A stretch of DNA of 64,000 bases from assembly GCA_030536515.1 (NCBI GenBank), contig JAUNPV010000006.1, forward strand, positions 1-64,000, given 5' to 3'. The first letter of the stretch is position 1, and each line of letters begins with the position of its first letter. The notes beneath the pieces are model-generated. The model worked only from the letters and a program-made list of their open reading frames with translations, was not told the origin of the DNA and made no database searches. The position numbers and the translations under genes were made by a program. This document shows positions 1-7,703 of this stretch, piece by piece. This stretch comes from Eubacteriales bacterium. Lineage in GTDB: Bacteria > Bacillota > Clostridia > Oscillospirales > Oscillospiraceae.

Positions 1-708
1 CTCCACCTGCGTGTGGTACTGCTCGGCGTCTGGGTTGGTGTAGGCTCTGGGATCAGGCTCAGGCTCAGGCTCGGGTTCCGGCTCAGGCATATTGGCCTGC
101 TGGTACTTTCCTGCATACCCGAGGACCCAGTCGAACAGGTCGTTATTCAGTTCTACCCCGTCGCTGATCCAGCAAATCAGGGCCTTTTCTCTGGAGCTTC
201 CGTCGTACTGCTTGTTGGTGGAAATCTCAAAGCTGCCGGCCAGAGGCTCGCCCAGGTCGGGGTCGCTGATTTCGGGAGGCTCGTACTCCACCTCCTCCAT
301 AGGCTCCATGCTGTTGATTTCCCGAAGCTGCTTTTTAGCCTCGTCCAGCTGGAGCTTCAGCTTTTCCACGCCCAGGCGCTTGCGCTCCAGGGCCAGGTCC
401 GACAGGGTGGTGTCAAAGGTCATCAGCAAATCGCCCTTTTTCACCGCATCCCCCTCCTTGACGCAGACCTCCGTCACCGTCTGGGTGTCGCTGAGAAAGA
501 CGGTCTGAATCTTGTCGGTGGACACCGGGCCGTAGCTCTCCTGGGAGTCGCCCCAGTATTCGGTCATGCCGATGTACTGAAAGGGGTAGACATAGACCGG
601 CTCAGAGCTGTTGTGGCCCAGGTAGTACCAAACGCCGCAGCCAATGGCCAGAACCAGGACCGCCACAGCGCTGAGAATAATAATCTTCTTTTTAGACTTG
701 GCTGCCAT
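1..708 (-). CDS. RND/HlyD-type efflux adaptor subunit, N-terminal part (runs off the window)
   Basis: First 236 codons of a membrane-fusion (periplasmic-adaptor-like) protein; the rest lies beyond base 1. A basic start is followed by a single membrane helix at residues 8-28. A lipoyl/barrel-type segment with the motif KEGDAVKKGDLLMTFD follows near residue 85, then a short coiled coil at about 105-130. These features are typical of the MacA/YknX adaptors that pair with MacB-type ABC exporters. The start is fixed by GGGAGG seven bases upstream of ATG. It overlaps the ATPase gene by 17 bases, so it is the third gene of the cassette. A Pro-Glu repeat near residues 208-219 is unusual for the family. 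The exported substrate is unknown. Confidence 0.8.
   Translation of the reverse strand, partial: MAAKSKKKIIILSAVAVLVLAIGCGVWYYLGHNSSEPVYVYPFQYIGMTEYWGDSQESYGPVSTDKIQTVFLSDTQTVTEVCVKEGDAVKKGDLLMTFDTTLSDLALERKRLGVEKLKLQLDEAKKQLREINSMEPMEEVEYEPPEISDPDLGEPLAGSFEISTNKQYDGSSREKALICWISDGVELNNDLFDWVLGYAGKYQQANMPEPEPEPEPEPDPRAYTNPDAEQYHTQVE
54..87. repeat. Hexanucleotide microsatellite inside the adaptor gene
   Basis: About five tandem copies of CAGGCT-like hexamers encode the Pro-Glu dipeptide repeat of the adaptor. Tracts of this kind can change copy number without shifting the reading frame. Confidence 0.6.
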
Positions 709-1402
709 CTGCGGCACCTCCCTCCCCGGAATCATTGGTGTGCAGCTCGCCGTCGAGAATGTGGAGGGTCTTGTCCGCACAGGCGGCGATGCTGGGCTCG
801 TGGGTAATCATAATGATGGTCATGCCATCGTTGCTGAGCTGGCGGAAAATCTCCATAATCTGGTTGCCGGACTTGGTGTCCAGCGCGCCGGTGGGCTCAT
901 CGGCCAGCAGCAGAGAGGGCTTTCCCACCATGGCCCGGGCAATGGCCACTCGCTGGCACTGGCCGCCGGACAGCTGGTTGGGCAGGAAGTTCAGCCGCTC
1001 CTCCAGGCCAACGGCCCGCAGGGCCTCATCCGCCCGCTCCATACGCTCCTTCATGGGAACCCCCGCATACAGCAGGGGCAGCGCCACATTCTCCCGGGCG
1101 GACATTTTGGGAAGCAGGTAAAAGTGCTGAAACACAAAGCCCAGATACTTGTTCCGGATTTCCGCCAGCTCATCGTCGGTCATGTTTTCCAAATTCTTGC
1201 CGTCCAGCTCATAGCTGCCGGAGGTGGGCACGTCCAGACAGCCGATAATGTTCATCAGGGTGGTCTTGCCGGAGCCGGAGGGGCCCATAATGGCAAGATA
1301 ATCCCCCTTTTCCACGGTCATATTGACATTTTTCAGAACCCGCACAGGCTCCTTGCCCTGGACGTAGTCCTTGCAGATGTCCGTGAGCTTCAAAATCGCC
1401 AT
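692..1402 (-). CDS. ABC transporter ATP-binding protein, MacB/LolD-like
   Basis: 236-residue nucleotide-binding subunit that powers a MacAB/YknYZ-like exporter at the cytoplasmic membrane. Walker A GPSGSGKT is at residues 40-47, the signature LSGGQ at 144-148, Walker B LLLADEPT at 164-171, and the H-loop histidine lies in MITHEP near 203. Length and motif spacing match the MacB/LolD class. Its ATG overlaps the stop of the upstream adaptor gene (TGATG), implying translational coupling, and its own 3' end overlaps a second adaptor gene. The partner permease is not in the window and presumably follows the truncated adaptor. Confidence 0.92.
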   Translation of the reverse strand: MAILKLTDICKDYVQGKEPVRVLKNVNMTVEKGDYLAIMGPSGSGKTTLMNIIGCLDVPTSGSYELDGKNLENMTDDELAEIRNKYLGFVFQHFYLLPKMSARENVALPLLYAGVPMKERMERADEALRAVGLEERLNFLPNQLSGGQCQRVAIARAMVGKPSLLLADEPTGALDTKSGNQIMEIFRQLSNDGMTIIMITHEPSIAACADKTLHILDGELHTNDSGEGGAADGSQV

Positions 1403-2604
1403 CAGGCCACCCCGCCTTCCATTGCGCCCTCCATGGGCGCCTCCGGTGCCTCGGTCTCGGGAGCCACGTACTCATGGGTGGTGGGTGCGCCCGGCTGGCA
1501 CAGCTCGGGGTCCGGGAAGGCGATGTAGTCCTCCTCGGTCAGGCCCTCCAGAATCTCATAGGTGTCGTTCATGGAGTTGTACTCCCCCAGCGTCACGGTC
1601 CGCTTTTCCAGCTTGCCCTTGCTCTCGGCCCAGACGCTGGTGGTGCCGTCCTCCTCGTACACCAGGAAGGCGCTGCTGATGCCCGCCTTGGTCTCCTGGT
1701 CGCCGGTGTCCAGCTCCAGATACACGTGCTGGCCCAGAAGCAGGCCCTCGGTGCTGTCCAGCTCCACGTAGAAGGGATACTTGCTGGAGGAGGTCATCTC
1801 GTCGGGGGAGCTGCCCATTATCATAGCGGAGTTCTGGTCCCCGGTCACGGGACTTTCATAGTCCACCAGGGTCACAGAGCCGGTCCAGACCTGGCTGCTG
1901 TCGGTCCGGGACAGAATGCGCATTTTGTCCCCCTCGACGATGCCGCCCCGCTGAAGCTCGCCCAGGGTGCCCTTGACCCGATAGGCCCCCGCCTGCTGGA
2001 TGACGATGTAGGGCAGGGCCTTGCCGTTCTGGTCGGTGCCGCTTTCGTTGATGGACCGGATGCGTCCGGCCACCGGAGCGACGACCACGGCGTTTTCCAG
2101 AATCTCCTGGGCCTTGGTGACCTCGGTCTCCTTGGCCTTGACGTTCAGCTCCGCCTCCTTCAGGTCCACCTGCAAGGACTGAATCTGAACGGTGTACTGG
2201 AGCTTTTCCGAGGAGCTGGCGCCGCTGCGCTCCCGCTCCAGGTCCTTAATCTGCCGATTGAAGTTTTCAATGGAGGCATTCAGTTGCTCCAGCTCCAGCA
2301 GCTTTTTCTCCAGGGCCAGCTGCAGCTCCTCGGTGTCGTAGGCAAAGAGGGGCTGGTCCTTTTTCACATCGTCGCCCTCCCGGACCTTCAGTTCTGCAAT
2401 GGTCTTGTCCGAATCCTTTTCAATCTCGGTGACGTTTTCAGAGACAACCATGCCCGCAAACCGGTCCCCCGGGGCAATGCCGCCCATGTTCATCAAATCG
2501 CCCACCCGCTGGACATAGACGGCGTTTTCCTTCCCGGAGCAGGCCGTCATAGTCAGCGCCATGGCTGCACACAGCAGCAGGCTCATCCATTTTTTACATT
2601 TCAT
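1402..2604 (-). CDS. Lipoprotein efflux adaptor (HlyD/MacA-like)
   Basis: 400-residue adaptor with a lipoprotein signal peptide; the lipobox LTMTAC puts the acylated cysteine at residue 22. A lipoyl half-motif (VREGDDVKKDQPLFAYD) precedes a long coiled coil at roughly residues 90-165, followed by the returning lipoyl half (VVAPVAGRI) and a barrel domain. This is the normal order for RND/ABC adaptors. The in-frame codon ten residues upstream is rejected because GGGAGGAA sits at the right distance from the ATG at 2604. It is the first gene of the cassette adaptor-ATPase-adaptor. Two different adaptors flanking one ATPase suggests a hetero-oligomeric funnel, which is inference. Confidence 0.88.
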   Translation of the reverse strand: MKCKKWMSLLLCAAMALTMTACSGKENAVYVQRVGDLMNMGGIAPGDRFAGMVVSENVTEIEKDSDKTIAELKVREGDDVKKDQPLFAYDTEELQLALEKKLLELEQLNASIENFNRQIKDLERERSGASSSEKLQYTVQIQSLQVDLKEAELNVKAKETEVTKAQEILENAVVVAPVAGRIRSINESGTDQNGKALPYIVIQQAGAYRVKGTLGELQRGGIVEGDKMRILSRTDSSQVWTGSVTLVDYESPVTGDQNSAMIMGSSPDEMTSSSKYPFYVELDSTEGLLLGQHVYLELDTGDQETKAGISSAFLVYEEDGTTSVWAESKGKLEKRTVTLGEYNSMNDTYEILEGLTEEDYIAFPDPELCQPGAPTTHEYVAPETEAPEAPMEGAMEGGVA

Positions 2605-2642
2605 AGCAGTTTCCTCCCAATGGTGTAAACTCATTTGAGATA

Positions 2643-2671
2643 ATTATACCGAAAGCAGCAGACAAAAGCAA
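2643..2671 (-). promoter_or_regulatory. Sigma-A promoter of the export cassette
   Basis: On the minus strand, TTGCTT (2666-2671), a 17-base spacer and TATAAT (2643-2648) stand about 40 bases upstream of the lipoprotein adaptor start. Confidence 0.7.
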
Positions 2672-2684
2672 CCTTTTCAAGGTT
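2670..2684. promoter_or_regulatory. Inverted-repeat operator candidate
   Basis: AACCTT-TTC-AAGGTT is a perfect dyad abutting the -35 box of the export-cassette promoter. It could bind a repressor or activator; the regulator is not identifiable in the window. Confidence 0.4.
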
Positions 2685-2725
2685 AAGACTTTATTAATTT
2701 TACAGCCGGAAAGCCTCAGGCCGGG

Positions 2726-2754
2726 TTGCAAAAGCCAAAGAAGCAGGCTATAAT
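2726..2754 (+). promoter_or_regulatory. Sigma-A promoter reading rightward
   Basis: TTGCAA (2726-2731), a 17-base spacer and TATAAT (2749-2754). It would start transcription near 2761, inside the 5' end of the downstream open frame, which calls the start of that frame into question. Confidence 0.55.
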
Positions 2755-3328
2755 GCTATTTCTCCTTTTAAAATCTTTACCTATTTTGCATTTTGAAGAT
2801 GACGGCACCTCGTCGCTGCTCTACCCAGACGAATCGGGCAACTACACCCTGACCGAACCGCCGGCGCTGCCCGTGGCAGGGCTTCAGTTTCTGGACGGCT
2901 TCAGCCGGCACTCCAGCTGGGGAAACCACTATGCAGGCATCGGCTTTGCCCTGTGGGTGGATGAAAGCCGGAATGTCTTCGTGCTCGATTTAGAAACCGG
3001 CCAGCGCACCCAAATAGAGCACTACACCTGGCCGCAGGTCCCCTATCCCCGTATGCAATGCATCCCCAGCGCCGACGGCCAAAGGCTGCTGATCTACGGA
3101 GAGCCCGACCCGGAGCGGGAAAACGACGGCTGCATTTCCAACATCGGCGTTCTGGATTTTGGCAGACAAACCTACCTGCAATTTGCCCGGGAAAACCAAA
3201 ACGACATCCGGGAGGAAACCATCTACTGGTTCGACAACGAAACCATCCTCATAGCAGCCAGCCGGGATGGCTCTGCCACGCAAGAGGCCCTCCGGGATTA
3301 CTACGTGTACAATCTTCTGGCAAAATAA
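2753..3328 (+). CDS. Orphan open frame, probably 5'-truncated beta-propeller-like fragment
   Basis: I do not recognise a family with certainty. Up to 191 codons encode a soluble protein with repeated strand-like blocks (for example FALWVDESRNVFVLDLETG and ADGQRLLIYGEPDPE). These resemble blades of TolB/WD-type propellers or the C-terminal half of a sensor protein. No signal peptide or ribosome binding site is visible. A consensus promoter overlaps the first possible ATG, so any real start must be internal, for instance a TTG at 2786. The simplest reading is the 3' remnant of a longer gene, followed by a good terminator. Composition matches the neighbours. Confidence 0.4.
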   Translation: MLFLLLKSLPILHFEDDGTSSLLYPDESGNYTLTEPPALPVAGLQFLDGFSRHSSWGNHYAGIGFALWVDESRNVFVLDLETGQRTQIEHYTWPQVPYPRMQCIPSADGQRLLIYGEPDPERENDGCISNIGVLDFGRQTYLQFARENQNDIREETIYWFDNETILIAASRDGSATQEALRDYYVYNLLAK

Positions 3329-3335
3329 CAAATCG

Positions 3336-3357
3336 GGCCGGGGCAAACGCCCCGGCC
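3336..3357. terminator. Bidirectional hairpin terminator
   Basis: Perfect 9-bp stem GGCCGGGGC/GCCCCGGCC with a four-base loop lies between two convergent genes, with T-rich sequence on both sides. Confidence 0.7.
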
Positions 3358-3361
3358 TCGG

Positions 3362-4483
3362 TTATTTCCTTCTGATTTTCTGTGCTATCCAATCAAACAG
3401 GCAGCTGAATACCACAGTTGCGGCAGTGCTGAACAGGAAATACGCTGCTTTCATCCACCCGTAGGGCACATACCGATACCATGGGTCCGACAGAAAAGCC
3501 CCCACATCAAAATCCCCAAGCCCCGGAACCCCCAGCTTCATGCCCGCAAACAGGAGCACGCTGAACGCCACCAGGAACAGCACATGGTGCATCATAATGA
3601 AGAAAGTGTGGTCGGATATGTAGTTGACCAGTTTGCTCCCGCCCAGCACAGGCTCCATGAATTTTGCGATTTTCAGCCAGAAGAAAATGCCTGTGACAGC
3701 TGTGAGCAGGGGCACCAGACAATTTCCGGCGGAAAAACCATCCATAACCGACAGCACGCCCATGTCCAAATTTCCATACCCAGCCAGCAGCACGAAATTC
3801 ACCACCATCATGGAAAGGCACAGCCCCAGGCCGTTGGTGCGGTCAAACCACTTTTCCAAATATCGGTTAAAGTACAGCCCAAGCTGAAAAAACTGAATAA
3901 AGAAGCCGATTTTATACAGCAGCAGCGCCTTGTAATATACGCCGCCGGACCTTTGCACCAGTGCTACCGTCGCCGCACCTGCCAGAATAAACACGGCAAG
4001 CGCCCCGGTATCATTCCAAAGCCTGCCCATCAGCTTTCGAAGCAGCGTATAGGTCACTGTAACGGCAAACAGCGTCGGCACGAACCAGGCTGCTCCGTTG
4101 AGCCCGAAGGCCGTTCCATCGGTGAAAACGGAATACACAAAATTCAGAATCGAGGGCTGAGGCAGCTTCATGCCCGCCCAATTTAATACAGTGACCATAA
4201 AGCCATAAAACACCGACCAAAGCAGATACGGCACCATCAGCTTTTTGAATTTGCCCACCAGATAGGCCCCTGCCGCCGACCAGCTCTGCACCTGCTTTTC
4301 CTTCCAGAAATAACCGGAAATAAACATAAACATAGGCATAAAAAAGGAGCCGTAAGGAAAAACCGACGTTATCAGCCCAATGCCATCCCCACTGTGCTGG
4401 TCCACCACAAACAGTATCCCCATGGCAGACAGTATCATAAAGGCTTTATTGGATTTCGTTTTGGAAACAGTTTGTGCATTCAT
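3362..4483 (-). CDS. Acyltransferase family 3 membrane protein
   Basis: 373-residue polytopic membrane protein with about ten hydrophobic segments, matching acyltransferase-3 (OafA/fucose-4-O-acetylase-like) enzymes that acetylate surface sugars. The family hallmark is the early cytoplasmic/membrane block around VVDQHSGDGIG and FMFISGYFW, although the usual GH dipeptide reads QH here. ATG at 4483 is preferred over an in-frame codon 12 residues upstream because GAGGTG lies five bases before it. The gene is monocistronic: a terminator follows it and a tRNA lies upstream. The acceptor is unknown. Confidence 0.75.
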   Translation of the reverse strand: MNAQTVSKTKSNKAFMILSAMGILFVVDQHSGDGIGLITSVFPYGSFFMPMFMFISGYFWKEKQVQSWSAAGAYLVGKFKKLMVPYLLWSVFYGFMVTVLNWAGMKLPQPSILNFVYSVFTDGTAFGLNGAAWFVPTLFAVTVTYTLLRKLMGRLWNDTGALAVFILAGAATVALVQRSGGVYYKALLLYKIGFFIQFFQLGLYFNRYLEKWFDRTNGLGLCLSMMVVNFVLLAGYGNLDMGVLSVMDGFSAGNCLVPLLTAVTGIFFWLKIAKFMEPVLGGSKLVNYISDHTFFIMMHHVLFLVAFSVLLFAGMKLGVPGLGDFDVGAFLSDPWYRYVPYGWMKAAYFLFSTAATVVFSCLFDWIAQKIRRK

Positions 4484-4636
4484 TGGACACCTCAAACTAT
4501 AAATATGCTTTGGCCCCATTATCGCATAAACCGAGCCGGTTGTCCACCCAAAAATTTATTCATCAGATGTGATAGGTCTGCATATCTGACACTCACAACC
4601 TAAAGAACAGTCCACCGGAGCCTTGCATTTGATTGT

Positions 4637-4675
4637 TCGAATCTCTTGGCCGGACCATAAAAACAGAGGGAACGC
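4637..4675 (+). other. Inverted partial duplicate of the tRNA-Pro 3' end and terminator arm
   Basis: Plus-strand TTCGAATCTC followed by CCGGACCATAAAAACAG repeats the T-loop, acceptor end with CCA, and post-tRNA sequence of the minus-strand tRNA-Pro. No intact cloverleaf can be drawn upstream, so this is a tRNA fragment left by duplication or by integration/excision. Confidence 0.5.
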
Positions 4676-4704
4676 TTTGCGTTCCCTCTGTTTTTTATGG
4701 TCCG
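4652..4704 (-). terminator. Terminator hairpin of tRNA-Pro
   Basis: Nearly perfect 24-bp inverted repeat with a 3-base loop; the core stem AACAGAGGGAACGC is followed by a T run on the minus strand. Unusually, the outer arms include the tRNA GGACCA end. Confidence 0.75.
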
Positions 4705-4774
4705 AGTGTCGAGATTCGAACTCGAGGCCTCTTGAACCCCATTCAAGCGCGATACCAAACTTCGCCACACCCGG
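4698..4774 (-). tRNA. tRNA-Pro (anticodon GGG)
   Basis: 77-nt cloverleaf on the minus strand. The acceptor stem CCGGGTG pairs with CACTCGG (one G-T pair), followed by discriminator A and encoded CCA. The D arm is present. The anticodon stem CTTGA/TCAAG encloses the loop ATGGGGT, so the anticodon is GGG. The T loop is TTCGAAT. It reads proline codons CCC/CCU. A consensus promoter lies upstream and a strong hairpin terminator downstream, so it is transcribed alone. Confidence 0.95.
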
Positions 4775-4804
4775 ATATTTTGTTGTGCTTCACACGACTC
4801 ATGG

Positions 4805-4833
4805 ATTATAGCACAGGCTGGCAGAAATTGCAA
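4805..4833 (-). promoter_or_regulatory. Promoter of tRNA-Pro
   Basis: TTGCAA (4828-4833), a 17-base spacer and TATAAT (4805-4810) on the minus strand, about 30 bases before the mature tRNA 5' end. Confidence 0.85.
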
Positions 4834-4881
4834 GTCTTTTTTTCATTATTTTCAGCCCCTGGTGTTTTGGGCAAAAATTCA

Positions 4882-4911
4882 GGCTGCGGCTCGTGGGTAA
4901 GAGCCGCAGCC
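4882..4911 (-). terminator. Hairpin ending the small unit upstream
   Basis: Perfect 11-bp stem GGCTGCGGCTC/GAGCCGCAGCC with an 8-base loop. On the minus strand it is followed by TGAATTTTTG, so it may terminate the small transcript that starts near 5020. Confidence 0.55.
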
Positions 4912-4929
4912 AATTTGTGAATCGTTTGT

Positions 4930-4998
4930 CTACCCGGGAGGAAGTGTGTCACAGGGCCGCCGTCGGGTCATCCGCAGATATTTCCACGGCATCGGCAT
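4930..4998 (-). CDS. Possible 22-residue basic peptide or small RNA
   Basis: A tiny frame (ATG at 4998, second ATG at 4992, stop TAG at 4930) encodes a Pro/Arg-rich peptide containing WKYLRMTRRRPC. GGAGG lies ten bases upstream of the first ATG, and a TATAAT box at 5027-5032 would start transcription about 20 bases earlier. A strong hairpin follows. The unit is therefore a self-contained transcript of about 140 nt, but whether the peptide or the RNA is the product cannot be told. Another frame (GTG start) gives a 13-residue Cys-rich peptide. I recognise no family. Confidence 0.3.
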   Translation of the reverse strand: MPMPWKYLRMTRRRPCDTLPPG

Positions 4999-5026
4999 TC
5001 CTCACTCACCTCCGTTGTGTAATTGT

Positions 5027-5032
5027 ATTATA
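5027..5032 (-). promoter_or_regulatory. -10 box of the small unit
   Basis: TATAAT on the minus strand, preceded by TGTGG. Only a weak -35 (TTCACC with a 19-base spacer) is visible. Confidence 0.45.
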
Positions 5033-5198
5033 CCACACCCGTTGTGAAAATGGTGAAGAATTAGTAAACAGTAGAAGACTATTTTGTGGACATTTTACGA
5101 CAGAAAGAAACACCGTCCTGAACCAGGATGTTTTTTGAAGCTGCTTTGCTGTACGGACGGCGTCCGCCCCGTTCTTTTCAAATTAGAACAAATAGACT

Positions 5199-5233
5199 AG
5201 GGAAGCTCTGGCCGGTATCATCAGAGCTTCCCT
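5199..5233 (-). terminator. Terminator after the UroD-family gene
   Basis: 12-bp perfect stem AGGGAAGCTCTG/CAGAGCTTCCCT with an 11-base loop, 15 bases past the stop codon at 5248. T-rich sequence occurs on both sides. Bases 5040-5198 show nothing recognisable. Confidence 0.65.
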
Positions 5234-5247
5234 GGCTGTTTTATGGG

Positions 5248-6363
5248 TCACTTCATGCTGAGTTCCTTTGCTGCCTTGAACAATTCGCAGATATTCTCCG
5301 GTGAGACATCCGACTGAATATGGTTGCAGCTGGACAGGATATAGCCGCCGTTGTGGTTCAGCGCATCAAGCATATGGCTTACCTCAGCAGCTACATCTTC
5401 GGCGTTTCCACGCAGTGCCTTCTGGGTGTCAACTCCGCCATGGAACACAATCCTGTCCCCAAACTTTTCCTTGAGCATATAGGGGTCCATATTGCACGCC
5501 ATCGTCTGCACAGGGTTTAGAATATCCACGCCGCAATCCACAAGGTCATCAATGATTGGTGCAATGGAGCCGCAGCAATGCAGGAATACTTTTGCATGGG
5601 GCGCCTTCCGGTGAATCATGTCATTCAGCCGCTTCCGTCTGGGGAGAATGAACTCCTTCAGGCTGTTCGGAGAAATCAGCAGTGCATTCTGGCTGCCGTA
5701 GTCATCGCCGGTTTCCACAATGTCCACGAACTCGCCTACTTCATCCAGAATCATGCCGTAGACTTCCAGCTGGACCTCCAGAATCTTCTCACAGATGGCG
5801 TGCGTAATCTCAGGCTCCTCATACATATCCATCATAAATTCCTGCATTCCCCGAAGCCAGCAGCCGATTTCAAATATTCCGTTCATGGGGGCCCGCACCG
5901 CAATGGCGTACTGATTTTCCCGATGCAGCTTCTCTGCCTGCTCCCGCATTTTGGAAACATCCAGAAAATCCTTCGCCTTCGGCCAAGGGTAGGCCTCAAT
6001 ATCCTCCAGCTCCGCATCCTGCAAGGGATGCTTTACAAACTCCACGCCAAATTTCCCCTTTTTCTGAACAATTCCCCACTCGTTCATAAAGGAGCCATCG
6101 GGGAGCGTCTTGGGGAAGGCATCCGTAAACTTTGCAAACACCCGGCGGATGTCAATCTCAAAGGCATCCAGAATGCGCTCGTCATAGTAGGAACAATTGG
6201 CACCCTTCCGGAAGGGTTCTACATCGTCGGTTAATCCCAGATATTCCCGAAGGCGGAAGTATGCGGGGTCCACAATGGAGCAGGCCATGCCGAACAGGTC
6301 CATGGGGACCCTGTCTGTAGGCTGGTGATTCAATGCGCAAAGCACACGTTCTCTTGAAGTCAT
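5248..6363 (-). CDS. Uroporphyrinogen decarboxylase-family (URO-D) protein
   Basis: 371-residue soluble protein of the URO-D superfamily; it starts with the typical MTSRERVLCALNHQPTDRVP and ends with the family's LSSCNHIQSDVSPEN block. Members include HemE and MtaA/MtbA-type corrinoid methyltransferases. No heme genes are nearby, and the ROK gene upstream suggests sugar or glycoside metabolism, so methyl or demethylation chemistry on a small molecule is likelier than heme synthesis (inference). The HCCGSIAPIIDDLVDCGVD segment is typical of the non-HemE branch. GGAGG lies nine bases before ATG. It is second in a two-gene unit with the ROK gene (40-nt leader gap plus spacer, same strand) and has its own terminator. 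Confidence 0.8.
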   Translation of the reverse strand: MTSRERVLCALNHQPTDRVPMDLFGMACSIVDPAYFRLREYLGLTDDVEPFRKGANCSYYDERILDAFEIDIRRVFAKFTDAFPKTLPDGSFMNEWGIVQKKGKFGVEFVKHPLQDAELEDIEAYPWPKAKDFLDVSKMREQAEKLHRENQYAIAVRAPMNGIFEIGCWLRGMQEFMMDMYEEPEITHAICEKILEVQLEVYGMILDEVGEFVDIVETGDDYGSQNALLISPNSLKEFILPRRKRLNDMIHRKAPHAKVFLHCCGSIAPIIDDLVDCGVDILNPVQTMACNMDPYMLKEKFGDRIVFHGGVDTQKALRGNAEDVAAEVSHMLDALNHNGGYILSSCNHIQSDVSPENICELFKAAKELSMK

Positions 6364-6427
6364 TTTTTATTCCTCCTGGTTATTCTTTGTAAAAATTACA
6401 CATTTTTATGAAAGATGATTTTTTGAT

Positions 6428-7387
6428 TCACGGGCTGCCTACTTCGTGAATCAGCGCCGCCGCACCGACCAAGCCAGCCTTTGCGCCAAGTTTTGCAATT
6501 TCAACCGGTGCAATGGGAAGGTATTTGCCTGCATAGCAATTCTCTTGCACAAATTTGTTCAGGGGCTCTAAAATGTACTGGCCCTGATTGCAAATCCCTC
6601 CGCTGAGCAAAACCTTTTGGGGCCGAAACAGATTTATCAGGTTTACAATGCTCTCCCCCAGCTCCTCAATATAGTCTTTGACCAGGGCACAGCTTGACGG
6701 GTCTGACTGCTTTGCGGCATCAAATACGGTCTTGCCTGTGACCTTCTGGATGTCATGACTGCACAGCTTTGCCAATGCCGGAGACTTTCCGGATACGACC
6801 AGCTCTCTGGTACGCCGAATCAACGCCGTTGCAGATGCATACGACTCTGCACACCCTCTGCGGCCGCAGGTACACGGCTCCCCATTTCGCACAATGATGT
6901 TATGCCCATAGATTCCACCGCCTCCGCCGCCTTCAAATATCCTTCCATTCACTACAATCCCACTGCCAACGCCTGTCCCCAACGTCAGCAGAACAAGGTC
7001 CTGACACCCGACACCGGCGCCGGCCACAAGTTCACCCAAAACCGCGCACTGCGCATCGTTGGCAATAAAGGCTCTCCGGGATGTATATGTTCCGAGGATA
7101 TCCAGGAGCGGGACGTTCTCCCAATAGAAATTATTGGAGTACAGCACAACGCCCCGCCGTCTGTCTATTACACCGGGACTCCCGATTCCGATTCCCTGTA
7201 TCTGTTCTTCCGGAATTTGTGCCTCTCGAACAAGCTCGTCTGCCAGTTCCGCAATCCGTCGAATGATGTTCTCTGCTCCTACGGAAATATTCGTTGGTGT
7301 ATTTTTTTCCAGCAGAATTTCAAACGACTGGCTAACCAGCCCTGCTTTGATGCTTGTGCCGCCCAGATCGATTCCAATTTTGTACAA
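6428..7387 (-). CDS. ROK family sugar kinase (glucokinase-like)
   Basis: 319-residue ROK protein. The N-terminal ATP-binding signature IGIDLGGTSIKAG and the zinc motif CTCGRRGCAE are intact. There is no N-terminal winged helix, so it is a kinase rather than a NagC/Mlc-type repressor. It probably phosphorylates a hexose or N-acetyl-hexosamine in the cytoplasm. The start is TTG at 7387, chosen because GGAGGTGAT lies just upstream and the product then begins MYKIGIDLGG as in the family; a longer frame would add 16 unrelated residues. It is transcribed from a good promoter at 7530-7558 and followed by the URO-D gene. Confidence 0.88.
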   Translation of the reverse strand: MYKIGIDLGGTSIKAGLVSQSFEILLEKNTPTNISVGAENIIRRIAELADELVREAQIPEEQIQGIGIGSPGVIDRRRGVVLYSNNFYWENVPLLDILGTYTSRRAFIANDAQCAVLGELVAGAGVGCQDLVLLTLGTGVGSGIVVNGRIFEGGGGGGIYGHNIIVRNGEPCTCGRRGCAESYASATALIRRTRELVVSGKSPALAKLCSHDIQKVTGKTVFDAAKQSDPSSCALVKDYIEELGESIVNLINLFRPQKVLLSGGICNQGQYILEPLNKFVQENCYAGKYLPIAPVEIAKLGAKAGLVGAAALIHEVGSP

Positions 7388-7529
7388 ACTATCACCTCCT
7401 CTATCGTTCATTCCAATGCAGCATTTACAAAACACGGGACATATTATCTCGGATTATTATCAATTTTTACCTGGGAGCCTACCATTCCAGCCGGATGTGC
7501 CAGGTCTGTGCCGGAATGACAGCCTTTAC

Positions 7530-7558
7530 ATCTTAGCCATTGTTTCATGTTTTGTCAA
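7530..7558 (-). promoter_or_regulatory. Promoter of the ROK/URO-D unit
   Basis: Consensus TTGACA (7553-7558), a 17-base spacer and TAAGAT (7530-7535) on the minus strand. It leaves a leader of about 135 nt with no recognised riboswitch. Confidence 0.8.
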
Positions 7559-7663
7559 CACGTAATCATGGAGGAAATGTGATGATTTAATCATGTAAAT
7601 TATATTACCATATATCCAATGTGCACATATACCTGCCAGCAGACCAACCGTCCCTCATGCAGC

Positions 7664-7692
7664 AAAAGGTATGGCGAAAAGCCATACCTTTT
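7664..7692 (-). terminator. Terminator after the small membrane protein gene
   Basis: 12-bp perfect stem AAAAGGTATGGC/GCCATACCTTTT with loop GAAAA, 12 bases beyond the stop at 7704; T run on both strands. Confidence 0.8.
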
Positions 7693-7703
7693 ACTATATA
7701 GAA

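Noticed and set aside
1402..2634. Upstream start of the adaptor at 2634
   Set aside because: Ten extra residues precede a normal lipoprotein signal peptide, and the binding site fits only the ATG at 2604.
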